A stretch of 64,000 nt of DNA. It comes from Gemmatimonadaceae bacterium (lineage in GTDB: Bacteria; Gemmatimonadota; Gemmatimonadetes; Gemmatimonadales; Gemmatimonadaceae). The stretch covers positions 31,021 to 95,020 of the forward strand of contig JAUQWM010000020.1 in the NCBI GenBank assembly GCA_030835125.1, written 5' to 3'. Positions 20,557 to 30,351 of the stretch are shown piece after piece. Positions within the stretch are counted from its first letter, which is position 1. Every line of letters begins with the position of its first letter. The notes below the pieces were generated by a model, which worked only from the letters and a program-made list of their open reading frames with translations, made no database searches and was not told the DNA's origin. A program made the translations under genes and the position numbers.

Positions 20557-22044
20557 TCAGCCCTTGACCACACCGATGGGCTCGAGGCGCGCGACCCGCC
20601 GCGCCAGGCCCGCCTTCTCGACGACCAGGGCGACGCGATCGACGTCCTTGTAGGCGATCGGGGCCTCCTCGGCGAGCCCACTGCTCGTGGGACAACGCAC
20701 CGCGATTCCGCGGGACTCCAGTGCGGCGCGCACCTCAGCACCCGTCACCGCCCGCTTCGCGGCGCCGCGGCTGAGCGCGCGGCCCGCCCCATGGCACGCG
20801 CTCGCGAACGAGCGTGACGCCGACTCCCGCGTCCCCACCATGACCCAGGTCGCCGTCCCCATGCTTCCCGGGATGAACACCGGTTGCCCCACGTCCCGGT
20901 ACTCGTCAGGCAGCTCCGGTTCGCCGGGGCCGAAGGAACGCGTCGCCCCCTTCCGGTGGACGCACAGGGCGCGACCCTGATGGGTCTCGCGCTTCGCGAT
21001 ATTGTGGGCCACGTCGTATACGACGCGCACCGGGCGCGGCGCGGTGTCCGGGAACATCCGGCGCACGACCTCACGCACATGGAAGGTGATCAACTGGCGG
21101 TTCGCCCAGGCGTAGTTCGCCGCAGCCGACATCGCCCGCAGGTACGCCGTCCCCTCGGCGGAAGAAGCAGGCGCGCACGAGAGCTGTCGGTCTGGCAGCG
21201 TGATCCCGAAGTGCGCCAGTTTCGCGTCGAAGAGGCGTACATGATCGGTGCACACCTGATGACCCAGGCCTCGCGAACCGGTGTGAATCAGCACGGTGAC
21301 CTGGCCAGGCGTGAGACCGAACGCGGCGGCCACCAGCGGATCCAGCACCTCGGTCACCTGCTGGATCTCCACGAAGTGATTGCCGCTCCCGATGGTCCCG
21401 AGCTGCCCCGCTCCGCGCTCCTGCGCGCGCCGCGACACCGCCGCGGGATCCGCTTCGGGGAGGCGACCGTGCGACTCGGTGTGCGCGAGATCCTCTTCGA
21501 GGCCGAACCCGCGATCCCTGACGAGGTACTCGGCGCCTTCCGTCAGCACTCGATGCAGCTCGGTGTCGGACATGACCCAGCGGCCGCCGCGACCGGTGCC
21601 CGCGGGGATGCTCCGTGAAATCTCGTGCGTCAGATCGACGTGGCGATCACCCAGCTGTTGCCGCGTGAGTGGCGTAGCCAGAAGCCGCACGCCGCAGTTG
21701 ATGTCGAATCCCACGCCACCCGGAGACACGACACCATCGGGCAGCAGCGTGGCCGCCACACCGCCCACCGGAAAGCCGTAGCCTTCGTGCATGTCCGGCA
21801 TGCCGTACGCGAAGTCCACGATGCCGGGAAGCGTCGTCACGTTCACCAGCTGGGCCAGGGCATCGCCCTGGAGGATCCCGCGAAGCAGCTCGTCGTCCGC
21901 GTAGATACGCACCGGGACGCGCATGTCCTCCCTCGCGCTGACGGGAACGTCGACGGTGTACGGCCCGGACCTGACGACCTGCTCCGCCAGTCCGGGCGCT
22001 GCTGTTGCCGCAGTGGTCGAAGCCGCTGCGCCCGGCTCAGACAT
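20557..22044 (-). CDS. rtcB: RtcB family RNA ligase
   Basis: MPDMHEGYGFPVGGVAA, DGVVSPGGVGFDINCGVRLL, LGTIGSGNHFVEIQ, HTGSRGLGHQVC, SRGAAKR. Confidence 0.95.
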   Translation of the reverse strand: MSEPGAAASTTAATAAPGLAEQVVRSGPYTVDVPVSAREDMRVPVRIYADDELLRGILQGDALAQLVNVTTLPGIVDFAYGMPDMHEGYGFPVGGVAATLLPDGVVSPGGVGFDINCGVRLLATPLTRQQLGDRHVDLTHEISRSIPAGTGRGGRWVMSDTELHRVLTEGAEYLVRDRGFGLEEDLAHTESHGRLPEADPAAVSRRAQERGAGQLGTIGSGNHFVEIQQVTEVLDPLVAAAFGLTPGQVTVLIHTGSRGLGHQVCTDHVRLFDAKLAHFGITLPDRQLSCAPASSAEGTAYLRAMSAAANYAWANRQLITFHVREVVRRMFPDTAPRPVRVVYDVAHNIAKRETHQGRALCVHRKGATRSFGPGEPELPDEYRDVGQPVFIPGSMGTATWVMVGTRESASRSFASACHGAGRALSRGAAKRAVTGAEVRAALESRGIAVRCPTSSGLAEEAPIAYKDVDRVALVVEKAGLARRVARLEPIGVVKG

Positions 22045-22453
22045 CGAACAGCACCTCGGCGCGCCACTCACCTCCGACGTTCTCGAGGGACAACGCATGG
22101 TACGTCGCCGCCTTGAGCGGCGAGGTCCATTGCGAGACCCGCCTGCCACGAAGCTGTGCCGTCACTCGCGCCGAACCGTCCGCCGCGGGTCGTACCAATG
22201 CGCTCCGCAGTTCCGAGTACGCCAGGCCAGTCACCTCCGAGCGGCCCAGTAACTCGTTGGCCCAGTCGACCAGCAAGGTGGGAACGTCGCGCGCGGTCAC
22301 CTCGATCGACTCCCACGCCGATGGTTCCTCGTCGCCGATGCGCCCCGCTGCATTGGCGATGATCCGCGCCATCGCCACGAACACGTCCTCGAGCGTGTGA
22401 CCAGAGATGGTCACTTTCCACTCTCCCACGTGGTCGAGCGCGTTGACGGTCAC
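22037..22453 (-). CDS. Archease-like RtcB activator
   Basis: GTG start at 22453; SGHTLEDVFVAMARIIANAAGRI, LLVDWANELLGRSEVTGLAYSELR; overlaps rtcB start by 8 bp. Confidence 0.85.
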   Translation of the reverse strand: MTVNALDHVGEWKVTISGHTLEDVFVAMARIIANAAGRIGDEEPSAWESIEVTARDVPTLLVDWANELLGRSEVTGLAYSELRSALVRPAADGSARVTAQLRGRRVSQWTSPLKAATYHALSLENVGGEWRAEVLFDV

Positions 22454-22911
22454 GCGTGCACGATTGCTTCCGCAGGAACCGACGGCGCCGAGACGCGTTC
22501 CAGCAACTCCTCGACCTGGCGGGGCTGCGTCGGGCCGACCTTGGTGGCCAGGTCCGCCTGGGCGATGATACCGACCAGGACGCCGTCCGGCGTGATCACC
22601 GGAAGGCGGCGCACCTGTCCGCGCTCCATCTTCTCGATGACCCGCGTCACGTCGTCGTCCGGGTGGATCGTCTGCAGCGGCATCGCGGTCATGTGATCCT
22701 TGACCAGGCAAGTCGAGGCGTGTGCCTCGGCGGTGCAGCGGATCGTGATGTCGCGATCGGTGATGATCCCGCGCAGCATCCTGGTTACCCGGTCCTCCAC
22801 CACCGGCACGGCACCGACGTTCAGCTCCCGCATCACGTCTGCTGCACGTCGGACGGTGTCTCCGGGCGTCACGGTCATGGGCGCTCCGGTCATGATCTCT
22901 CGGGCTTTCAT
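22450..22911 (-). CDS. CBS-domain pair protein
   Basis: MKAREIMTGAPMTVTPGDTVRRAADVMRELNVGAVPVVED; GTGA overlap with archease. Confidence 0.92.
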   Translation of the reverse strand: MKAREIMTGAPMTVTPGDTVRRAADVMRELNVGAVPVVEDRVTRMLRGIITDRDITIRCTAEAHASTCLVKDHMTAMPLQTIHPDDDVTRVIEKMERGQVRRLPVITPDGVLVGIIAQADLATKVGPTQPRQVEELLERVSAPSVPAEAIVHA

Positions 22912-23065
22912 GGGGACACTCCTTCTGTGTGCCCCCAATCTGGCTTGCGGTGCCGTCGCATGAGATAGGGAGAGCGGGAAGATTGCGTCGGGAACGACCC
23001 GATCCATGGAACCGGACTTCGCGGGGTTCCCACGAGGCTATGCCGCGCGCCCGTACCGCGCTGAG

Positions 23066-23578
23066 CTATGGTCGCGCATTGAAAGCCTTCGCATCATTCA
23101 CGCCGGAGACAATCGACCAGCCCCAGTTCACGAGCCAGGCAACCGCCGCGACGTTCAGCAGATTGTCATCCGGGCATTCGGTCTCACCGCCCCAGGACAT
23201 CATGCAGGATGCGGAACCGGCCAGCACGTACGTCCCCGCGACGACGTGGATCACCAGGTGGGTGACTCCATGCCGGGGATTCGCGGCATAGAACGATCCA
23301 ACGCCCGGGATGAATGCGCTTGCCACACCGGCGATGATCGGCGATCGCCCGGATCCCCGCCCCACGGAGTCCCCGCCAATGAGGTAGGAGCGCGCATCCC
23401 CACGACCGGAACCGAAGGGTGCGTCATCATGGAGAACACGCGACTGGATCCCCACACGCGTCAGGGAGATCGATGGCACCGCTCGATACTCCCCGGCGGC
23501 ACCACGCTGTGCCGCGGCAGGGACCGCTCCTGCGACGATGCCCACGACCACGAGACCGACTGCTGTGGAGAGTCTCAT
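23066..23578 (-). CDS. Hypothetical secreted/membrane protein
   Basis: Signal peptide plus two hydrophobic segments (VASAFIPGVGSFYAANPRHGVTHLVIHVVAGTYVLAG). Confidence 0.65.
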   Translation of the reverse strand: MRLSTAVGLVVVGIVAGAVPAAAQRGAAGEYRAVPSISLTRVGIQSRVLHDDAPFGSGRGDARSYLIGGDSVGRGSGRSPIIAGVASAFIPGVGSFYAANPRHGVTHLVIHVVAGTYVLAGSASCMMSWGGETECPDDNLLNVAAVAWLVNWGWSIVSGVNDAKAFNARP

Positions 23579-23811
23579 CTACGTCTCCGATCGCCCGTTG
23601 GCCAGCCCACCTGCGTCACCCGGAAAGAATCGTGACGAACGTTGCCGTCCAACATCGGGGAATCCACGCGTCGCCGTCGGTCGCATTCGGGGACCGAAGT
23701 TGTCGCCCCTCCGAGTCAGCGGACTCGTCGCCTGAGCGGGCGAAGAAGCCCTACCGGATATCAGGGAAACCACTGAGGCGCGCAATGTCGGTGCATTGCA
23801 TATATCACTCG

Positions 23812-23850
23812 CGTTCGCGGACGGGCTATCCACCGCGAACGGAGCTTTTT
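23812..23850 (+). terminator. Rho-independent terminator-like hairpin
   Basis: CGTTCGCGG-12 nt-CCGCGAACG followed by gagcTTTTT. Confidence 0.6.
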
Positions 23851-23876
23851 CCCGGGATACCGGCGAAAGGCAGCTC

Positions 23877-24100
23877 GTCAGGCGTTCAACCCTGACTGGC
23901 AGGTTGTGAGGTCGCTGGCCATGACCGACGCTCCGTGATCATGGAGCACCTGAGTCGGACCCGTCCGACAAGGGAGAAGACTGACGGCTCGTCTTCACCT
24001 CGTGACATCAGAATCACGAGATGCGGAGTTGAACCGTGAAGGCCGAAAGTCACCAGCGGATCGGGACCCCTGAAGAAGCGCAAGCTTCCTCAGGGGTTTC
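23877..24100 (+). ncRNA. Candidate structured non-coding RNA (unknown family)
   Basis: Series of consecutive perfect or near-perfect hairpins in a region without a convincing CDS, ending in a terminator-like stem; see finding. Confidence 0.4.
24067..24100 (+). terminator. Terminator-like hairpin CCCCTGAAGAAGC-GCAA-GCTTCCTCAGGGG-TTT
   Basis: 13-bp stem with one mismatch, GCAA tetraloop, short T tract. Confidence 0.6.
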
Positions 24101-24145
24101 GACTATCTGCTTGAACACGCTCAGCCGCCCGGAACGCGGCCCCGG

Positions 24146-25261
24146 CTACTCCAGCGGGACAGACGGAATGACGTGGTGAGCGCGCTCGATCCTGATCGAC
24201 CCATCGGGATCCTGCACGACAAGGCTCCGGTAGTCGGCGCAGAGAGCCTCCATCCGACGCATCACCCAGGCATGATCCGCGCCGTGCGCTTCATTCACCT
24301 GCATGTGATCGATGCGGACCGGCCGGATCGACACTGACCGGACCTGGTGCGGGAGCGCCTCAATGATGAACAGGGCACCCAGGTCGTTGCGCAGGTCCTG
24401 ATCCACGGCGTAGTCATCGATGAAGTCGCCGGCGTCGTAGAGGATCACCCCGTTACCCCGGTACTCGACACCCTGCAGGATGTGGGCGCTGTGTCCCCAG
24501 AGCACGGTGGCGCCCGAGTCGATCACGCGATGCGCGAAGTGACGGAACGCGTCCAAGGGACGCTCGCGCATGTTCGGACCCCAGTGAATCGAGACGATCA
24601 CGAGATCGGCCCGGCTGCGTGCCACCGCAATGGCTTCCGCGACGGGCGCGAAGTCCTCGTCGGTCGCGGAAACGGTCGTGAAGTTCAATCCAGGCAGCGA
24701 GTCGGTTGCGGCCCATGTGTCCGGGTAGTCCGCGAACGACACCACTGCTATCCGAAGGCCACCGACGTTCAGCAACGCCGGCGCCCCCGCCGCGTGCAGG
24801 TCGCGGCCGGCTCCGGCGTGCGCGATGCCGCCGCGATCGAGCGCCTCCACGGTATCCAGGAGACCCCCGGGGCCGAAGTCTCCAATATGGTTGTTGGCAA
24901 TGGAGGCGAAATCCACGCGCCCACTGCGAAGCGTCTCGATTGCCAGCGGATCGGCACGGAAATGGAAAGGCCGGGAGTATCCGTTCCGCCACCGCTCGAC
25001 GCGACGGGTAACGGCGCATTCGAGGTTGACCAGAAACGCATCCAGCGTCGACAGCGTCGCCGGCAGGTCGCCCCACGGATAGACGGCCCCCCGCTCGCGA
25101 ATGGCATCGTTGACCAGGCGGCCAAGCATTACGTCGCCGGTAATGCCAATGCGGATCGGGCGAGGCTCGACGAGTTCATCAACCCCCGTAACCACACCTT
25201 CCTCCTCAGTGAGTCGTGCCGCTCGGCGCAGAAACGCCAAGGCCGCCTTCGACTGCGCCAC
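24146..25261 (-). CDS. CapA-family protein (PGA synthesis-type metallophosphatase fold)
   Basis: IGITGDVMLGRLVNDAIRERGAVYPWGDLPATLSTLDAFLVNLECAVT, ASIANNHIGDFG, VSIHWGPNM, WGHSAHILQGVEYRGNGVILYDAGDFIDDY. Confidence 0.9.
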   Translation of the reverse strand: MAQSKAALAFLRRAARLTEEEGVVTGVDELVEPRPIRIGITGDVMLGRLVNDAIRERGAVYPWGDLPATLSTLDAFLVNLECAVTRRVERWRNGYSRPFHFRADPLAIETLRSGRVDFASIANNHIGDFGPGGLLDTVEALDRGGIAHAGAGRDLHAAGAPALLNVGGLRIAVVSFADYPDTWAATDSLPGLNFTTVSATDEDFAPVAEAIAVARSRADLVIVSIHWGPNMRERPLDAFRHFAHRVIDSGATVLWGHSAHILQGVEYRGNGVILYDAGDFIDDYAVDQDLRNDLGALFIIEALPHQVRSVSIRPVRIDHMQVNEAHGADHAWVMRRMEALCADYRSLVVQDPDGSIRIERAHHVIPSVPLE

Positions 25262-25315
25262 CCGGAGTGACGGCGGCCGGACGTGACGACGCCGGCTCGC
25301 CGCCTCCTGTCAACC

Positions 25316-25969
25316 TCAGACTCCGATCGAGATGCGATCCACCACGTCCCTCACGCCGGCGGCGGACCACGCGGCCCGCTCTGCCTCCTCACGCTCGGCC
25401 CAGGAGCGGACCTTTCCCCGAAGCGTGACCCGTCCGTCGGTGGTCTCGACGGCGATACGATCGGCTTCCTGCTCGGCCGTGCGGCGCAGCGCGGCCCGGA
25501 TCTTCGCCGTGACCTCGAGCTCCGACACCCTTGGCTGCCTGAGCGAGAGGAGGTTCGTGACGCCCCGGACTCCGTTCAGGTTGCGAATCGCCCGTTCGGC
25601 GGCTCCCTTCTGGAATTGCCACTGCACTTCGCCATCGAGGAAGATCCATCCCTTCTCCACCCGTACCTTCACCGCCTCCGGAACTTCGACGTCCCATTCC
25701 AGCGCCGACGCGGCCGCGGCCGCAATATCCGTGTCCGTGCGCGCGAGTGATCGCGGGAGCTTCACTTCGAGGTCGTCGGCCAGCGCGCGCACCCCACTGA
25801 CGCGCTCGGCAGAGAATTCCGCCGTGCGCTTCTGGGCGAATGTGTCGACCGTGCCCGATAGTTCCACGACACCGTCCTTCACCGCCACGCCGATGGCTGC
25901 CGCGTTGATACCTGGCTCGAACGCGAGCCCTTCCATCACATCCTCACGGAGCTGCAGGTCGGTCTTCAT
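25316..25969 (-). CDS. BON-domain protein (three BON repeats)
   Basis: Repeats: [66 protein letters not shown]. Confidence 0.9.
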   Translation of the reverse strand: MKTDLQLREDVMEGLAFEPGINAAAIGVAVKDGVVELSGTVDTFAQKRTAEFSAERVSGVRALADDLEVKLPRSLARTDTDIAAAAASALEWDVEVPEAVKVRVEKGWIFLDGEVQWQFQKGAAERAIRNLNGVRGVTNLLSLRQPRVSELEVTAKIRAALRRTAEQEADRIAVETTDGRVTLRGKVRSWAEREEAERAAWSAAGVRDVVDRISIGV

Positions 25970-26201
25970 CGCTCACTCCCCCGGGTTCGTACGAACCCTT
26001 GTCTGGATCGGGCTCTGTCGGGAGCATGAGTTGCACCCGGCCGTCGGCGCTTCCAGCGGGCAACCGGCATCCCTGAGAGTGCTGACCAGCGGTGGCCAAT
26101 GCAGTAGGGAAGTCGCCGCAACCGCGTCGGGACACGACTGATGCGTTGCCCCGCGTCCCCCTATCTCGGCACGCGGTGCAACTCGATGCGCCTCCCGCGA
26201 C

Positions 26202-26465
26202 CTACCGGGACCTTGGTGTCGCGGCAGTCCGCGCTTCGAGGTAGCTGACAATCTCATCGATCGTCGTCAGCCGTCCGTAATCGGCCTCCGGAATATCGAC
26301 CTGCAACTTCTCGTGCAAGTCGATGACGATGCTCAGGAAGTCCATCGAATCGATGTCGACCTGTGCGCGGAGCCGCTCGGCGGGGCGGATCGATGACGGA
26401 TCGATCTCCGGCGCGACCCGGTGGATCGCGTCGAGCACGATGCGCCGCACATCCTGGCCCGTCAC
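26202..26465 (-). CDS. Acyl carrier protein-like
   Basis: 87 aa with VDIDSMDFLSIVIDLHEKLQVDIPE (4'-phosphopantetheine DSMD site). Confidence 0.88.
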   Translation of the reverse strand: MTGQDVRRIVLDAIHRVAPEIDPSSIRPAERLRAQVDIDSMDFLSIVIDLHEKLQVDIPEADYGRLTTIDEIVSYLEARTAATPRSR

Positions 26466-27667
26466 AGTGCCTCCGGCGTCGCCAGGAGCCGCGCCAGCTC
26501 GGCGAGGAACTGCGAGCCGACGCGGCCATCGCTGACGCGATGGTCGGCCGCGAGTGACGCCGTGACCACCGGGCGCACACCGATCAGCCCGTGTTCTGCC
26601 CAGGGCCGTTCATGGATCGCCCCGAACCCGACGACGGCGACCTGCGGCGGTGTGATGACGGCCAGCACGGCTTGCACACCGTCATCGCCGAGATTGGTGA
26701 CGGTCACCGTCGGATCCGTTATCTCCGATGCTCTCAGTCCTCCGCCCCGCGCCCGTCGAACGAGGTCGGTGAGCGAGCGCATGAGGTCACCGAGCGACAG
26801 GCGGTCCGCATCGTGGATGGCAGGCGCGACAAGCCCACCGTCGCGCAGCGCAATCGCCACGCCGAGATGCACCGCGCCACCAGGCTGGAATTCGCCCGCG
26901 AGATGGAATCCGTTGAGCGACGGGAACTTCGTCAGGGCGACGGCGACACCCTTGAGGAGCAGCGCCGCCGGCAGTATCCGGTCGGTCACCGGGCGCGACT
27001 CGTTCGCGGCGTGCAACCACGCCATCGCCGCCCCCAGCTCGATGTCCTGCGTGAGGTAGTAATGAGGGATCTCCCGCTTGGAGCGAGTCACAGCGGCCGC
27101 AATCGCCAGCCGCATGGCGTTCGCACGAGCCGCCGGTTCTGCTGGCGAGGCCGGCGCAACCTCCGGACCTCCCGCCACGGGCAGCACCGCGACACCCTGG
27201 GCAGCCGCTCGCTCCACGTCGCCCCTGGTGATGACCCCAGCCTCTCCCGTGCCGGCGACGGTGGTGAGATCCACGCCAAGATCGGCCGCCACTCTTCGTG
27301 CCAGGGGTGAGGCTCGCAGGCGCCCGGCGGCTGGCTCAATGTCGTGCACCCCCTTCGCCACCGTCGTGACCGCCGGCGGTGCGACGGACGGCGGGGGAGT
27401 GGGTGCAGGCGTTGGCGGCGGTGCGACTTCCGTGGTCGGCGTCAGGGTCGCCAACGGGGCGCCGACCTTCACCCGCGCCCCCACTTCCGCCGTGAGTTCC
27501 CCGATCACGGCATCCTGACGGACGTCGATGTCGAAGACCCCTTTCTGCGTTTCGACCTCGGCGACCACGTCACCACGGCGCACATGGTCGCCCGGCTTCA
27601 CATGCCAGGCGACCAGCGTGCCGAATGCCATGTCCGCGCCCAGCGAGGGCATCTTCAGTTCAGCCAC
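26462..27667 (-). CDS. 2-oxo acid dehydrogenase E2 (dihydrolipoamide acyltransferase)
   Basis: Lipoyl domain VVAEVETQKGVFDIDV, E3-binding ASPLARRVAADLGVDLTTVAGTGEAGVITRGDVE, catalytic DHRVSDG; GTG start inferred; 4-bp overlap with ACP. Confidence 0.9.
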   Translation of the reverse strand: MAELKMPSLGADMAFGTLVAWHVKPGDHVRRGDVVAEVETQKGVFDIDVRQDAVIGELTAEVGARVKVGAPLATLTPTTEVAPPPTPAPTPPPSVAPPAVTTVAKGVHDIEPAAGRLRASPLARRVAADLGVDLTTVAGTGEAGVITRGDVERAAAQGVAVLPVAGGPEVAPASPAEPAARANAMRLAIAAAVTRSKREIPHYYLTQDIELGAAMAWLHAANESRPVTDRILPAALLLKGVAVALTKFPSLNGFHLAGEFQPGGAVHLGVAIALRDGGLVAPAIHDADRLSLGDLMRSLTDLVRRARGGGLRASEITDPTVTVTNLGDDGVQAVLAVITPPQVAVVGFGAIHERPWAEHGLIGVRPVVTASLAADHRVSDGRVGSQFLAELARLLATPEAL

Positions 27668-27701
27668 GATCTCCCCGACTGCCTGACGAGTAACACCTGC
27701 C

Positions 27702-29324
27702 TCACGCCTCCAACTCCGCCGGGACCTGTCGCTCTTCCTTCGGCTCCGGCACGTCCGTAATCGTCGCTTCCGACCGCAACAGCGTACCGGCAATCGATAC
27801 CGCGTTCTCGAGTGCCACGCGCACGACCTTCGTCGGGTCGATGATCCCCGCCGCGATCATGTCGACATACTGGCCGGTCGCCGCGTCGAAACCCATGTGC
27901 CCGGCTGCGTTCCGGACGCGGTCCACCACGACTCCCGGGTCCACGCCGGCGTTTTCCGCGATCTGGCGCATCGGTGTCTCGAGCGCGCGGCGCAGGATCA
28001 GGATTCCTGACTTCTCGTCGCCCTGCGCCGTCGCCGCGGCAGCGTCCACGGCCGCCACGGCACGCAACAGCGCCACACCGCCGCCCGGCACGATTCCCTC
28101 CGCGACCGCGGCTTTCGTCGAGCTGATGGCGTCCTCGAAGGCCTCCCGCCGGTTCTTCATCTCCGTCTCGGACGCGGCCCCGACATGAATGACCGCGACG
28201 CCGCCCGAGAGCTTGGCCAGCCGCTCCTTCAGCTTGTCGCGATCGTAGTCCGAGGTGGCCTTGTCGATTTCGTGGCGCAACTCCGTACGTCGCCCTTCGA
28301 TGCGCGCCTTGTCGCCACGGCCGCCGATGATCGTGGTCGTATCTCGATCGACCACCACGCGCTGTGCCTGCCCCAGGTCGCTCACGGTGAGCGTCTCGAG
28401 CTTCAGGCCCAGTTCTTCCGTCACGGCCCGGCCGCCGGTCAGGGTGGCGATGTCCTCCAGCATGGCCTTGCGACGATCGCCGAACGCCGGCGCCTTCACG
28501 GCGACGCAGGACAGGATCCCCCGGATCCGATTCACCACCAGCGTGGCCAGGGCCTCGCCCTCGACGTCCTCCGCCACCACCAGCAGTGACTGGCCGGCCT
28601 TGGCCACCTGCTCCAGGAGGGGAAGGAGATCCTTCATCGACGTGATCCGCTTCTCGTGGAGCAGGATCAGCGCGTCGGTGAGGACTGCTTCCATCTTCTC
28701 GGCATCGGTCACGAAATACGGCGACAGGAAGCCGCGATCGAACTGCATCCCCTCGACGACCTCCAGTGAGGTCTCGGTGCCCTTGGCCTCCTCGACGGAC
28801 ACGACGCCTTCGCTCCCGACGCGATCCATCGCGTCGGCCACCAGCTCGCCGATCTGGGCGTCACCGTGCGCCGAGATCGTCGCCACCTGCGCCTGCTCCT
28901 TGCGGCCGGTCACGGGGCGGGACATTCCACGAATCGCCTCGACCGCAGCGCCGAGCCCGCGCTCCAGTCCGCGCCGCAGCTCGATGGCCGCGGCGCCCGC
29001 CGCCACGTTGCGAACGCCCTCGGCGAAGATCGTGTGCGCCAGGAGCGTTGCCGTGGTCGTGCCGTCACCCACATCATCGCCGGTCCGTTCCGCCGCCTCG
29101 CGGAGGACTTGTGCGCCGAGGTTCTCTTCGGCGTCTTCGAGATCGACCTCCTTGGCGATCGTGACGCCGTCGTCCGAGATGAGGGGTCGGCCCCACTTGC
29201 GTTCGATGATCACGCACTGCGCCCGCGGTCCGAGCGTGCCGCGCACGGAATCGGCCAGGGCGGTGGCGCCGCGCAGCACTTTCTCGCGCGCGGCGGACTT
29301 GAACAGGAGGCGTTTATGCGGCAT
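27702..29324 (-). CDS. groEL: GroEL/Hsp60 paralogue
   Basis: [70 protein letters not shown]-terminus lacks GGM repeats. Confidence 0.95.
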   Translation of the reverse strand: MPHKRLLFKSAAREKVLRGATALADSVRGTLGPRAQCVIIERKWGRPLISDDGVTIAKEVDLEDAEENLGAQVLREAAERTGDDVGDGTTTATLLAHTIFAEGVRNVAAGAAAIELRRGLERGLGAAVEAIRGMSRPVTGRKEQAQVATISAHGDAQIGELVADAMDRVGSEGVVSVEEAKGTETSLEVVEGMQFDRGFLSPYFVTDAEKMEAVLTDALILLHEKRITSMKDLLPLLEQVAKAGQSLLVVAEDVEGEALATLVVNRIRGILSCVAVKAPAFGDRRKAMLEDIATLTGGRAVTEELGLKLETLTVSDLGQAQRVVVDRDTTTIIGGRGDKARIEGRRTELRHEIDKATSDYDRDKLKERLAKLSGGVAVIHVGAASETEMKNRREAFEDAISSTKAAVAEGIVPGGGVALLRAVAAVDAAAATAQGDEKSGILILRRALETPMRQIAENAGVDPGVVVDRVRNAAGHMGFDAATGQYVDMIAAGIIDPTKVVRVALENAVSIAGTLLRSEATITDVPEPKEERQVPAELEA

Positions 29325-30351
29325 GAGGATTCACCATGCGTTGAACGGTTTCGACAATGACCTCGGCGCGCGGAAGGGCGTACTGTTCGAGATGTCTCGG
29401 GTACGGCATCGGCACCTCGGCGCTGCACACCCGTGCCACCGGGGCGTCGAGGTCGTAGAACGCGCCCTCCATGATGCGCGCGCTCACTTCGGCCGAGAGG
29501 CTGCCCGAACGCCACCCCTCGTCGATCACCACGGCGCGGTGCGTTTTCCTCACCGAGTCCAGGATCGCACCGGTGTCGAGCGGCCGGAGGACGCGGAGGT
29601 CGATCACCTCGGCGCTCACCCCAGCCTCCGCCAGCTGGCCGGCGGCGGTCATCGTGATGCCTAACGTGCCACCGTACGTGACCAGCGTGACATCATGCCC
29701 CTCGCGCCGGATGGCGGCGCGGTCGATCGGCACCGCCCCGGCCCCGGCGTCCAGTTCCCCCTCCAGGTTGTACAGGAGGGCGTGCTCGAAGATGAGCACG
29801 GGGTCCGGGTCGGCGAGCGCCGAGGGCAGCATGCCGCGCGCGTCCTCGAGCGTTGCCGGGGCCAGGATCCGGATGCCCGGGATGTGCGCGTACCATCCCT
29901 CGAGGCTGTGCGAGTGTTGCGCGGCAAGCTGGCGACCCGCCCCCGTCGCCATCCGGATCACCAGCGGGACATTGAACTGTCCGCCCGACATGTGCAGCAG
30001 CGTCGCGGCCGTGTTCATGATCTGGTCGAGCGCGAGCAGGCTGAAGTTCACCGTCATGATCTCGACGATGGGGCGCAGGCCACCCAGGGCGGCGCCGATG
30101 CCGAGTCCCACGAAGGCGGACTCGGACAGGGGCGTGTCGCGGATCCGCTCCGGCCCGAATTCCTCCAGCAGCCCGCGGCTCACCGCATACGTCCCACCGT
30201 ATTTGCCGACGTCCTCTCCCATCAGGAACACGCGCGGATCGGAGCGCATCGCGGAACGCACGGCCTCACGCACGGCATCGCGATAGGTCGTGCGTATCCC
30301 CTGCGGCGCGGCGGCCGCGGCCCGTGGTTCCGCAAGTGTCACGATGCTCAC
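29314..30351 (-). CDS. 2-oxo acid (pyruvate-type) dehydrogenase E1 beta
   Basis: [63 protein letters not shown] overlap with E1 alpha. Confidence 0.93.
   Translation of the reverse strand: MSIVTLAEPRAAAAAPQGIRTTYRDAVREAVRSAMRSDPRVFLMGEDVGKYGGTYAVSRGLLEEFGPERIRDTPLSESAFVGLGIGAALGGLRPIVEIMTVNFSLLALDQIMNTAATLLHMSGGQFNVPLVIRMATGAGRQLAAQHSHSLEGWYAHIPGIRILAPATLEDARGMLPSALADPDPVLIFEHALLYNLEGELDAGAGAVPIDRAAIRREGHDVTLVTYGGTLGITMTAAGQLAEAGVSAEVIDLRVLRPLDTGAILDSVRKTHRAVVIDEGWRSGSLSAEVSARIMEGAFYDLDAPVARVCSAEVPMPYPRHLEQYALPRAEVIVETVQRMVNPHAA

Noticed and set aside
26095-26115. Shared GTAGGGRASTYGCC-like sequence here (agtagggaagtcgccgc) and near 38405-38430 (tagtggcgaagtcccctac) as a DosR-like box
   Set aside because: Only two reasonable matches, different spacing, and not a clean palindrome; too weak without motif statistics.
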